Positions 6,828 through 17,168 of a DNA stretch of 20,085 nt are shown here, piece after piece. The notes beneath the pieces were generated by a model that did no database searches, had not been told where the DNA came from, and saw nothing but the letters and a program-made list of their open reading frames with translations. A program made the translations under genes and the position numbers. Position 1 is the stretch's first letter, and each line of letters begins with the position of its first letter. This stretch comes from Aculops lycopersici (lineage: Eukaryota; Arthropoda; Arachnida; Trombidiformes; Eriophyidae), in NCBI GenBank assembly GCA_015350385.1, contig WNKI01000004.1, positions 426,762 to 446,846 of the forward strand, given 5' to 3'.

Positions 6828-8596
6828 CTAGCTTGCCGATTTGGTCTAGATGATTGCGCTACAGAATGAACACGAAACTCGCTGGCCAAAGAACAATTGA
6901 ATCTAGACGATTGGCGATGCCAGCGGGATGTGTGAATTCAAACCACTGGCAGCTGGTTGGCTGGCTGTCGGCGCAACGGATGTTGCTTGGCGGATGGAGC
7001 CCAAGCAAAGCAGAAGCGACCTTGTGGCCGGCGGATGGAGCAGCAGCAGCAGCCGGTGGTTGGTTGGCGGAGCCGGCGGCGGCGGCCTTTTGGCCCGTTC
7101 CCGAGTCAGACGTGTGAGCACGCGTGCTAATGACATCTATGATGATGGCGATCGTGCTGTTTGCTGCCTGCAAGCCGGCCAGTCGCTCGGTTGCTTTGTA
7201 GCTTGGTTGCTTGATCTAGCTAGACTCGGCGGATCGGGTGTTGGGCTCGAGCCGAGCTGCTGGTCGGTAAGCTAGTTTTGGGTTGGTTAGTTTTGGTCGG
7301 ATGGCTGGCTAGTGGGCCAGTGAACTGAGGGAGGAAGAAGAAGCTCTAGATGCCGCTAGCTAGATGGCCTATCGCTAGTTTCGATCGCAACTTCCGCTCG
7401 CGAACTGTGTGTTCGCTCGTGATAGACGCGCGCAAAGAGCTCGTGGGCCGGAAGTGACGCGAACCAAATGAAGCCAAATGAAAGGGTTGCCCAGATGATG
7501 TCCACGATAATCGTGAGCTAGCTAACTGAGCGGGCGAAGCGAGTGAGGCCATAGCATCAGAAGCAATCTAAGAGACAGACCGACCAACCGACCGTCAGAC
7601 CAACCAACCAGCCGAAAGTTGGACAAACCATAAACTCGAGTTGCAACTAGACCTACTTGCGGCCCTGCTAGCATTCCGATTTCGATTGCAACCAATGCCA
7701 CTACCACAACCACCACAACTACCCCTAAATCCTCTGGGATTTCCTCCCGCGCAATGGCTAGTGCACCCTTCGCACTGACATTGGTATTGGCCACCATACA
7801 TATGCAGCTCAGCTCAGCTCGCCACCCAACATCCAAGACCACGGCTTTAAAGGAGACTGAGGGTACAGGCGAAGGGTTGACCCGACTTGCCTGTCAACTG
7901 AGTTATCTCCCTTTGCTAGTGGGATTTTGTGAGCGTCGCCGCTCGACAGGATCTCGTGTCAACTCGCCACTTCCGCTCTAAGTGAAGGCGGTGAATGTCG
8001 CTAAGGGGATGAGGGGAAACCGCAAAGTGACTACCATTCTGAGGTTTTGGTTTTGTGCGCTTCTGGGAGTAGAGAGAAGAAGTTCAAATAAGAAGAGGAG
8101 CGGAAAGGAAGGGCTTCTTTTTGGAATTGCGAGAATGTGAAGTAGTTTCGTCCAAATTGAATGATAGAAAGGGTAGGAATACAGACAGAACTGGAGAGAT
8201 TTGAATGAATGAAAATTTCATGTCGCGCAACTTACCTGGAGTGAGGGAAATCGAATGGCGTCCTGCTTGACTTTTTGGTGCAAAGTCTGGTTATGGGATA
8301 GTTTATCGTTGCGTCATAGTTTGGCGGGTGACATTTGCAGTTTGGTTCGAAGGAACGGGTTTAGGCAAGTGGATGAGATGAAGAGAAATGGAGTAGCGAG
8401 TTAGTATTCAAATACCAATGGATTGCGCATGGTAATGAGCAGGCAGCTATCCTGGCTGTGTGAAAAAAGATTCTCCTCGAAGGTCGTCGTGTAAGCAATT
8501 GGAGATGCAGGTGCATTTGCTGCTTCAAGTTTTTCGTCCTCCGACTGGGGGATTCAAAAGTTTAGTTGGCAGCGACACTTTCAAGCCATTCCAGCT

Positions 8597-8612
8597 GGCA
8601 AGCTAGCTTGCC
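8597..8612. repeat. 16-bp perfect palindrome GGCAAGCTAGCTTGCC
   Basis: The sequence equals its own reverse complement. Its right half plus the centre, CTAGCTTGCC, recurs at 6828, 9531, 13075 and 13106. Function unknown; it could be a dimeric protein-binding site or part of a dispersed repeat. Confidence 0.8.
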
Positions 8613-9650
8613 AATGAGTTTCCCGCCACTAACCGGAGGCACCAAGTTATTCCGGCTTCGTGACGCAAACACATCGTCAGCCAGCCAGTTGAGAACAGCA
8701 CAAAGCAAGTCTCTGGTTAGCCAGCCAACTGGGTACTGGTAATGCGCGCATCGGCTTTGGCTGTTTTTGTCGCCCCAATGCCAAGCTGATTAATGGCCGA
8801 GGGCGAGATAGATCAGTGGCAGTGGCGCGATGGGAGCCAGTTTTGTGCAATTTGGTGTCTTTGCTTCGTTGGTCGCTCTTGTTGTTGCTGTTGTTTTTGC
8901 TTGGTTTAGGCAAATTTTCAGCTTGGTGGCAAACTTTTTCCAACTACCCTCGCCAACTCGTCGGAATTTTGAATGCCACTATCCGACGCCACTAAATACA
9001 AGAGCGCGCCTAAGCGCATCGATCTAATCGGCCGACGAGTTTTCCAGTCGCTAGGCGCCCAACGCCACTGTTGCGTGGTGGTATAAGCGACGACAGCCGC
9101 GTCGGCCAACTTTTCAGGCCGCTCATTTGCATTATTTTGCCTATGCCACCAGCGCTACCAGGTTCAGCCTCATGGTTGCTGTCTCCGTCGCGGTCGCCAT
9201 CGCTGTTGTTGTTGTTGTCCAGACCGAGAAAGTCCATTGGCTCCCTCGTCCGCCGACATTGGCAAGCGCGAGTTGCTGCAGGCAAAAATTTTGCGTGACT
9301 ATCTAATGGTTTTGCTAGCTTTATCGCCGCCGCCGCCGCCACCTACTTCCGCTCGATTTCGTTGAAAGTTCAGCTCTCGATATGATCCGATTCGCAGTGC
9401 ATGGCGCCAAACTCAGCGAGAATAGACAACGACGCGGCCGCAAAGTGAGGCGGTCGGTGTGGGCGCCACCATCTTTGCCCGCAGCTGGCGTCGTCGATTT
9501 GCTTCAACTTGAGCGTCTACATTCACCAAGCTAGCTTGCCAGCCACCTGACTACGCACCGCGAGTACCCGGTTTGGAATGAATGCAAATGATCTCGGTGG
9601 AGGCGAACGAGTAGAGTTTAGATGGACGATTTGGTTGCTGGTGGACTTAC

Positions 9651-9964
9651 CGTTAGGAATGATTGTATTTGTTGTTGCTGGAAAAAGTGTTGCCTTGTTA
9701 TGAGGAGCCAGCAGCGGACAAACTTGACCACTCGCCGCTTCTTGGCCACTAAATATTCATCGTCCAGTTGGTTGGCCGAATGGTCGTGCTGCTGGTTACT
9801 AGTGTCGGCACTAGCTGTCTTTCCATTTGCCACTTGGTTGCCAGACTTAACGCCAGCGCCACATCCGGTCAACGACGCTGCTTTCGCTTGGCATTGGTAC
9901 TGTTTAAGTAACTCGTTGCATAGACTACTGGTGGGCATGAATATCTTGTGCGTGATTATGAAGT
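9651..9964 (-). CDS. Epac: Epac exon: main part of the REM domain
   Basis: 314 nt; the first two bases complete a split Asp codon, and the exon ends in phase 0 (ACG, then donor GTAAGT). The acceptor AG is at 9966-9965. The protein reads FIITHKIFMPTSSLCNELLK, aligning with vertebrate EPAC2 (as recalled) FIMMHCVFMPNTQLCPALV, then a family-specific insertion of about 40 polar residues, then YLVAKKRRVVKFVRCWLL, which matches the NKRRVIRLVLQW helix. REM helices pack on and stabilise the CDC25 domain. The acceptor has a weak pyrimidine tract, but homology and phase agreement on both sides support it. Confidence 0.9.
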
Positions 9965-10535
9965 CTACGCGCCGACGACAGGTTTGGGTTTTTTGTTTTT
10001 AACCAGTGGGCGTGTCAAGGTTGACGGGTGGGCGAGGCGAGGAATTGGCGGTTAGTTTTGGTTCAGTGACTGCATACATGTGCAAATTCTGGGCTCTTGA
10101 TAAATTGTCGTTGTAGCCACCACCAGTGCAACTGATGTTTGTCGCTAGGTGCCCAGTGACCAGCTTAGTCCGCTAGCCACTGATCAACATTCAAATCTCG
10201 TCTCATTCTTGCCTCTTTTTGCGAGAAGATAACATACTGTTGTTTTGCTCCCAGAAGCAACTCTAGCCTGTTCCACTAGCCTGCTTCCGGTTCCGCAAGG
10301 TCGCCCCCGTGCGTGCATCTCAGCCGACGTCGGCAAAGACGCGATGACACTAGCAAACTAGTGAGAGTCAATCGTGTTACCTCGCGATTTCGCCCATCTC
10401 GTCTCGCCGGCGACGCGACGAGACGAGACGAGCAAACTAAATCTCGCCGGCAGGTAAATTCCTTGTCAGTCGGAGCGTGAAATTCGCGTGGCCAGCAAAC
10501 GCCGAGCAGAAGTGGAAGTGAGCAAGCAAACTTAC
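9965..10535 (-). other. Epac intron, 571 nt
   Basis: Donor GTAAGT at 10535-10530, acceptor AG at 9966-9965, phase 1. A perfect 9-bp inverted repeat with a 12-nt loop lies at 10398-10427, with extra copies of the unit ACGAG. No gene seen. Confidence 0.8.
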
Positions 10536-10667
10536 CTTCGAGAAAGTTGTCGCCGTGACACTGAATGTAGGCCGACACTTGATCGTGTTGCTGCAGACCC
10601 TCTTTGCTAGACATGAGCAGTGGTCCTATTTGCGTCTGGCCATCAATTCTCGTTTCGAGGAGGTGTT
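10536..10667 (-). CDS. Epac: Epac exon: linker to start of REM domain
   Basis: 132 nt, phase 1 in and phase 1 out. The acceptor AG at 10669-10668 follows TCTACTCC; the donor is GTAAGT at 10535-10530. Joined to its neighbours, the protein continues ...TSEKML then EHLLETRIDG, and ends YIQCHGDNFLE before DFIITHK. This parallels vertebrate EPAC2, as recalled, TPEKILEHFLETIRLEATL followed by the VLNDFIMMH segment. A run of about 20 residues between LLETRID and YIQ is longer than in vertebrates. The exon was found by matching phase and homology, since it has no start or stop of its own. Confidence 0.88.
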
Positions 10668-13600
10668 CTGGAGTAGATTTTATTCGGGAAATGGTTATTG
10701 TAGTTTGGTTAGTTTAGGCTTTACCTTTGGCATTGACATTGTCTTGGTTTTCTTTCGAACGAGAAGGAGAGAAACAAGAACGAAGGTTGTGTGGTGTGTC
10801 GAGAGGTGTGGAAGCAGCATTTAGGCGGATCGTTTATCTCTGCCGTCGCGCCAACTCGTTAGCCGATTGACGATGGCAACCTTATTGTCGCATCGGATCG
10901 AAACACAAACCACCCCGGCTGTCGCCTGAAGCGTTGTCTCGCAAATTAGGATGTATCGTTTGGTGTGGCCCGGTAGACAAACTAGTCGAATGTCGACATT
11001 TAGATAAGAGGGAAACTCGAGTAGAAACTTCGTCGACAGTTTGATTGAATGTCTGGCGTGGCTCTTGCAAGCTTCTCGCTAGAGAGCGGGGAATTTGAAC
11101 ACCTCATCCATCGGCTCACGACACATCTGCAGTCACAAGCACGCATTGGCCCAACTACCCTTCTACCTGCTTAGCGATGCAACAGCAACAACAGGAGATT
11201 TCGGGTCCTAGTTGCTAAGTGGCAGCAGCAGTAGCCAAAGCAGGTTGTTGGTCTTCGTAGATTCGCCGCCAACGATGCAAACAAACCTCTTGAGGTGAAA
11301 ATTTGTATGCTAGTTTTAGGTTGCTGTGCTCTAATATTGCAACTTTGAGCCTCTTGAGTTGTCTCTTTCCCTCTGTGTGTCGCATCTGAGTTGAGTCGAG
11401 TCGGGTCAAATTCCTTCCAATTTGTGTAGCCGAGTTGGCAGCCGGAAGAGAGATGCAAAGAGAAAAGAGTAGCGGCAAATTCAATCGTTTCCCTCGTCGT
11501 TGTCCTCCTCGTCAACGTCCGTCTCCAAACTTCCGGTTCCGCCGAGATCGAGTTTCACGAAAGTGGGCGCGTCGCTGACGTCGCGCGACTTCCGGCCCCA
11601 GCGAGTGACACGCGAGCTGGCTGTCTGGCCAGTAAGCCGGCACCACGACGAGCCAGACCGACCGTCGGCTAGTCAGTCAACCAGCCCGCTAGTGTTGCTT
11701 GTGACAGCGTAACTCAAGTTGCACTTGAAATTGGTAGCTGATCTTTTTTCCACTCGCGCCATCAATGCTTGCCGCAGAGTGCATCCATCATCATCTTTGT
11801 AGCCGCTGCCGTTTGCTTTGGTAACCATTGAAGTGAAGGCGCCGATCAGCGAGCCGGCCGACACCCGCCTCTGTCGCTGCAATAAGCCCGGCGAGCTGGC
11901 CACCCGCCAACCTAACCATTAGGCCAGCCGTCCGCCACCTGTCCGCTCTCGCTGCCTGCGTGTGTTTGTCACTAGACGCTGACTGACTGACTCTTTACCA
12001 TTCAACGAAGTGGCATGAGCAAAGAGAGGGCGCCGACGATCCAACCGGAAACGAGATATCGATTGGCCGCCTAGACAGACCAACGAGATTTTTGGACGCC
12101 AAGCTGGCAGCCAAACAGCAGGCAGCCAACTGTCATTTTCCGGTCACTCAATTGGCCGCTCGCCTTTTCTCTAAATCGAAGCGAAAGGTTTGACTTCAAT
12201 GTCATCAGCGTGATCATCGTGGAGGAAGGAAAAGAAAAAGAAGAGAAGGAGAGAGGGAGACACTTTGAGGGATAGAGAGAAAGAAACACACTCGATGGTT
12301 CTAGGACCGGAAGTGGCCGAGAGCCTGGTAACGGCCAAGGCTTTAGTGTGCACCACCGATCGCTAGTGCTGCTGCTGTTGATGACACCGGAAATAACCCT
12401 CCTACTAACGGTGGCCGTAACTTTTTGACCTTAGACCAGAGACCAAGTGGACGTCGATCAATCGTTGGTTTTGTTTGGATTAGATTTTGTGGCCGACCCA
12501 GTGAGTGCAGAGGGGGAGAAGTGTTGCGCCATTAAGCTTGCTAAGTGTACTGGCAATGGGATTAGTGGGCGACACAGTCAGACACACACTCACACGAACG
12601 GACTACACATACACAATCACATAAAAAGAAGGGGGAGGCGGCCGCTAGTTGATTGGATTGTCGACGTCAAGATGGAAACGATGATCCGGGGGTTGGAAAC
12701 TTGAACGACTTGACTGTTACAGGAACTCCACTCAACTCGAGAATCTCTCAAGCATAATTCAACCTGATGCCTCTCTGTGTGTGAGCCTAAACTCAGCACA
12801 GAGTTCCGGTTGGCGATGGTGACCTCTGAGTTGGGGGAAGAGAGCAGCAAGTGGCTCGCTTGGCGGAAACTCACTGGAGCTTGAAGTTTCATGTTGTAGT
12901 TTTGGTCGTTGTTGCTGTTGCTTGGGTATGTATATTTAAGCAGGCAACAAAATAGCGAAACAGTCTAATGTTTTTGCAATTCCATTTGAACAATTTCAAC
13001 AATTCCTCTCCCAAAACGAGCGAGCCGCACGAGCGACTGTGATATGCAAAGCTTATCGCAGTCTCTCTGGCTCACTAGCTTGCCGACTTTTGGTTTGAGA
13101 GCCTACTAGCTTGCCAAGCGACCTCCCGCTGGCCACTAGTCATGCATGCAAGTGTACGGGTTTGCTGTGCAAGAATAGCGGACTTCGGACGCAACGCTTC
13201 CAGGAGGCCCCCGTTGGCCTTCTGAATTTAGTCCCCCATTCACTGAGTCCAAACTTTACGACGAATACAAATCTAGTTAGTCGGCAGTGGTCGTAGTGGT
13301 TGTAGTGGTAGTAAAAGTGGTAGTAGCGGACACACACACAATTGAATCCTCGCCGCTCATTGAATTCCAAATTGCCATTTTGCCTGCCAAGTTTTGAGGC
13401 AGCCAGCCGACCAGCAAGTGGGCGACCGACCGACGCAGACTGACGAGAGACGTACAATTTGTGTCCGCAAATTGCGACTTGACTGCCAGCTAGTCAGCAG
13501 TCTGAAATTGGGATTCATTCCGCCGAGTTGCTCGTTGGTTGGTCAGCTTGTGTATTAACGGTCGGCGCTGAAACAAGAAGAAGCAGAAGAAATAGGAGGG

Positions 13601-14249
13601 GGAGAAACGAGAGTGAGAGATAAACTCGCGCTCGTCGCTAGGTCCCCACTTCCGTCCCTAGAGCTGTGCGCCTTTAACACGCAACAACTCGAGTGTGTGT
13701 CTCCTTCTATCTGTGTGTCGCTATGTGAACTCACAAGAAGCAGCCAACCCTAACACTTGCTGCTGCTGCTGCTGTTGTTGCTACACTCGATACTTGGCGC
13801 CTCAAATGGGGGAGCTCGGTGCTCGTTAGTGGCCAGAGCGCGGTGTTTTCCCGCTTGCGAGAAAAGGCGAAAATTGCAATCAGTTGACGACGGTGGCCGC
13901 CGCCACCACTGCTGCTGCTGCCATTGCTACTGGCCAGTAATTAGATGTTTCTCTTCCCTTCCCTTTTCTAGCTGCTAAAATTTCGTGAGCTACAACCCAA
14001 CCAAATTCCCACTAAATCCCGAGCCAAACTGAAACTCACAAACCGAATCGAGGAAGAGACACAGATTACGTGCAACCCAATGACACTTTGCTCGCCGGCC
14101 TCCTCCTACTCCTTCGTTCGCTGCTATTCCTCTCTCTCTGCTAATTCAGCTACCATTACAATTTCCATCGGCTTCTGGCGAGGGGGTAGGGGAAACCAGT
14201 GGAAATACAAGTGGTCGGGAGCAGGGAAAACTAAATTACTAATACTTAC
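10668..14249 (-). other. Epac intron, 3,582 nt
   Basis: Donor GTAAGT at 14249-14244, acceptor AG at 10669-10668, phase 1. Seen inside: a CpG-rich patch at about 11500-11640 with a CRE core TGACGTC at 11576-11582 and three CTTCCGG/CCGGAAG words near it; two CTAGCTTGCC words 31 bp apart (13075 and 13106); a CTG/TTG run near 13757-13780; and purine-rich sequence near 12230-12290. Open frames on both strands are short and unrecognised. No nested gene is supported. Confidence 0.7.
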
Positions 14250-14627
14250 CCAACATCTTCTCGCTCGTTCCCGCCATAACCATGTACTTGAGTGCCTGCT
14301 GTTGCTGCGACTGCTGCCCGCCGCCGCTACTAGTGGCCTGCGACTGGTTATTTGCAACACCACCGGCGCTGCTTAGCGACTGACTTCCGCTCGGCAGTCC
14401 ACTAAGTTGGACAGCTGAATCCGTGTTCGTCGTTGTCGCAATGTTAGCTGTGGTGGCAGTGGTAAAAGTTGTAGCGGTAGCGTTGCCACTATTACCACTC
14501 GAGTTATGCGGCTCACTATTATTGGCTCCAGATTCCAACGTGACCTCGCCGCTCGCATTACTCTGGCCACCGGAAGCGGCGGCCGGCTCTTTCACTGGAA
14601 CGCGTTGGAGAATCAAAACTTCCTTGC
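14250..14627 (-). CDS. Epac: Epac exon: CNB-B lid to REM linker
   Basis: 378 nt, phase 1 in and out. Acceptor AG at 14629-14628, donor GTAAGT at 14249-14244. The first residues, GKEVLILQRVPVKEP, continue LKEH of the previous exon and match vertebrate DVLVLEKVP, the lid and hinge after CNB-B that moves on cAMP binding. A linker of about 90 residues rich in Ser, Asn, Thr, Ala and Gln follows, then KYMVMAGTSEKML, matching KYTVMSGTPEKIL of EPAC2. The conserved ends with an expanded low-complexity centre are typical of this gene. Confidence 0.93.
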
Positions 14628-14836
14628 CTGTTTGTTACGCGAGGTAGTTGTTGTTATTGTCGTGGTAATCATGTTCGTCGTTTGTGAGGAATGTAACAAA
14701 TTTTAGGGTCAGGTTTCTGTTGTTGTTGTTGTTGTTGTTGTTGTAGTCGTCGTCGTCGTTGTGTTTACAATGTAAACAAATAATAAAGATAAGAGCTAAT
14801 TAATTTAACCATATATCTATCTATATGTGTACTCAC
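14628..14836 (-). other. Epac intron, 209 nt, with triplet microsatellites
   Basis: Donor GTGAGT at 14836-14831, acceptor AG at 14629-14628, phase 1. On the plus strand it holds a GTT run (about 14719-14744) followed by a GTC/CGT run (about 14746-14760). Confidence 0.85.
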
Positions 14837-17168
14837 CGTGCTCCTTGAGCCGAACCGTATTCGCCTCGACGTCCCGGAGGATGGTATTGAAGTTGTGCTT
14901 GTCGACGCGTAAAAAGTAGCAATTAGGTTCGTTGGTAACTATGGTGGCGGCTCGTGGCGCATCATTAACCAGCGCAAGCTTACCAAAATCGTCGCCCTCG
15001 TGTAGAGTGCAAACGACGCCCTTGCCAACAATCACAACGTTAACCGAACCTCTCAAAATGATGTACCAGGAATCACCGGCGTCGCCCTGGTTAAAGATCA
15101 CAGTGTTTTGTTTCGAATGGTGCTCGCTGGTTACGCAAGCGGCAAGCTCGCGCTTGACGCTATTAGTCAGGTGGCTCAATGCCTTCAGATGCAACAATTC
15201 CTCGCAAACAATATCTATTTCCTCAAAGCTTCGCTCGTGGGGAAGTTTGGCGAGAATCAGGCGAAACAGTGCATCTGGCGCCAATTTGCTCAGTATCTTG
15301 AGCGCCCACCAAAGCGACTCACTGGCGGCCACCATTTCAGCCTCATTGCCAACCACCTGCTGCTGCTGCAGAAACTGCTCACTTCCGCTGCTTTCGTTCG
15401 AGTTGTCCGCCATCTGATCAAACCAAAACTTGTAATACGCTTGAGGATCATCACAGAATTGAAATTGGCCACAAGTTTGCTGGCTCTGATTCGGGTTTTG
15501 TACCGAGCTCCTCTTGGTTGAATTTGTACGATGAGCTCCTCCGACTTTGTTGTGCTCATATGTATCACCATCCAAATTTCTATTGCTCCTACTCAAACTC
15601 TCACTAAACGCCAATACCACCCCCTGTTCAATCAAAACTTGCCACATACTAATTGCCTGCAAACGGGAGGTAACAAAACGAGCCGCATTTGTGTTGACTT
15701 GACTCAGATCGACCAAATAATCAACCATCTCGGAGCCTATCATTGAATTCTTGAACATTACCGGCTCGCAAGTGGACGGGCAACAAGTGGTTGTGCTAAT
15801 TGTCGACGCATTAATAGCACTGCTATTATTAGTAGTATTATTACCATTGCCACTTGGATTAATTGAATTACTCATCGAAAGCAACTTAGAGCGAGTCGAT
15901 GAATGGTGGCCACTTGTGGGCGGAGTGTTTGAGTCAAAACTGTTGCTTGAAAACAGAGAAACAACTTGACCACCTGATGATCTATTGCTGGAATTGTTGC
16001 TCGTGGCTTGCGGTTGCTGTTGCTGGCTGGTCTTGTTATTTGAGCGCATAAACGAGGAGGCAACATAATTGGCCACCTTGCGGCCCGCAGACTTTGCGCT
16101 GGCCACCTGTTGGTGTTGTTGCTGTTGGCCACTTCCGGTTTGGTTGCTGCCGCTGAAAACCAATTGCTTGAATGGTTTTTGTTTCGAATTGGATTGTTGT
16201 TGTTGGAGTTGTAACTGTTGTTGCTGTTGCTGCTGCAGTTGCTGTTGTTGGAGTTGCATGTTTTGCAACTGTTGCTTCTGAAGTAGTTGCTGCTGCTGCT
16301 GCAGCTTCTTGTGTCGATGCATTTGATGTGGATAAACGCGACGATTTTGGATCATTTGCGGCCGCTGGTTTAAGATCAATGTGCGCAACACCCAACCAAT
16401 TCGAGTCAAGTGTCCCGAGAGCTCGTTCACATCCAGGTGCTTTAAATTCAAGTTCAAATCATCGAGCGCCTCCTCGTCCTGCTCCTCGTCGGCCTCCAAA
16501 TCGCAGGTCGAGTGACTTTGGCCGCCAAATTTCAGAGGGGCCGGCGACTGCGAGCCACAGCCGCTGCCACCGGGAGCAAGTCCATTGGCTAGGCCCCTGA
16601 TTCCACTGGCCGGATTGGGAGCTAACTGGTTTTGGTATTGTTGTGACTGCTGCTGCTGAGTTTGCAGTTTTGCATTATTGGTATAAGTATCGCTGCTGTT
16701 CGGCTCTAGAATTGGTTCTCCACTGTTATTATTATTATTATTATTATTATTGCTATCCACTAATTTACCAGCCACCTGTGTGGTATCATTATTACTCAAT
16801 TCGGCCGACTTTCCGGCAGGTAATATGCCGCCGCTATTTGAGGATCGCTTTCGAGTCACAGTTGAGTTGCCCAATGCATAGGTTGAATTAATAGTGCCAC
16901 CAATGGCATAAGTGATGTTATTATTATTATTATGTCCACTGTTTGTATTGGACATTCGATTTAAACTCGTGAACGAGTTGAAGGGCGACGATTCAACATT
17001 GTCAATCAAATGCGATTGCTCGTTGAAAATCTCCTGAAAATCTGCGCGCCTAACTCGAAGCAAGGTGCAATCGTCGCTGGTGACCACGCTAACACTATGC
17101 GATTTGCCAGGCATAACACTAGCGCCAAAGGTGGTGCCCACTCCAAGTGTGCAAAGTGTGACCCCATC
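14837..17168 (-). CDS. Epac: Epac large exon: second half of CNB-A, DEP domain, CNB-B
   Basis: 2,332 nt, phase 0 in (acceptor AG at 17170-17169), phase 1 out (donor GTGAGT). Order: CNB-A C-terminal half from DGVTLCTLGVGTTFGAS to about NVES; a Ser/Asn-rich linker of about 185 residues with a 10-Asn run; DEP domain beginning near RIGWVLRTLILNQRPQMI, interrupted by about 183 Gln/Ser/Asn-rich residues (16304-15754), resuming KNSMIGSEMVDYLVDL and MWQVLIEQGVV; then CNB-B with ELLHLKALSHL, VKRELA, VIFNQGDAGDSWYIILRGSV and the cassette FGKLALVNDAPRAATI. The Lys after FG, instead of the PKA-type Glu, is the Epac signature. CNB-B is the regulatory cAMP sensor. CNB-A lacks its usual Glu and Arg. The same frame is open upstream to 17804, so the true 5' edge may be 17759. 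Confidence 0.93.
15754..16304 (-). repeat. Gln-rich coding insertion within the DEP domain, about 183 codons
   Basis: It starts with an imperfect CAG/CAA tract coding a Leu-interrupted polyglutamine run (about 16304-16195) and continues with Ser/Asn/Gln-rich sequence up to the DEP segment KNSMIGSEMVDYL. It falls in the loop joining the first DEP helix and hairpin to the second helix. The mixed CAG and CAA codons suggest an old, stabilised tract. Confidence 0.8.
16725..16751 (-). repeat. AAT trinucleotide run coding polyasparagine
   Basis: The plus strand shows an uninterrupted TTA run; the minus strand codes about nine to ten consecutive Asn residues in the CNB-A to DEP linker. Pure repeats like this are prone to length variation. 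Confidence 0.9.

Larger units (their letters stand above)
6628..9650 (-). other. Epac intron, 3,023 nt
   Basis: Donor GTAAGT at 9650-9645, acceptor TAG at 6630-6628, phase 0. No other gene is supported. Contents seen: a GA run at about 6810-6827, a GC-rich (AGC/GGC) patch at 7035-7090, a CCG run near 9325-9342, recurrent CTAG-containing words including a 16-bp palindrome at 8597-8612, and purine-rich stretches around 8040-8120. Open frames on both strands here are low-complexity and lack coding features. Confidence 0.75.

Noticed and set aside
6695..7275. Several overlapping ORFs on both strands
   Set aside because: The region is GA-, CAGC- and GGC-repeat-rich; frames are open because of simple sequence, with no coding signal.
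8335..8360. GGTTCGAAGG resembling a tRNA B box
   Set aside because: No matching A box, acceptor stem or cloverleaf could be formed around it.
9622..10002. Plus-strand ORF of 126 codons
   Set aside because: It is the shadow of the Epac REM exon on the opposite strand.
10398..10427. Perfect 9-bp inverted repeat (CTCGTCTCG/CGAGACGAG)
   Set aside because: Short, in a locally repetitive ACGAG stretch of an intron; not enough to call a structured RNA or regulatory element.
11171..11515. Minus-strand intronic ORFs of 114 and 89 codons
   Set aside because: Low-complexity, unrecognised, not bounded by plausible in-phase splice sites, and no homology to Epac.
14932..15521. Plus-strand ORFs of 161 and 137 codons
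   Set aside because: They lie antisense to the conserved CNB-B coding region; the minus frame is clearly the real one.
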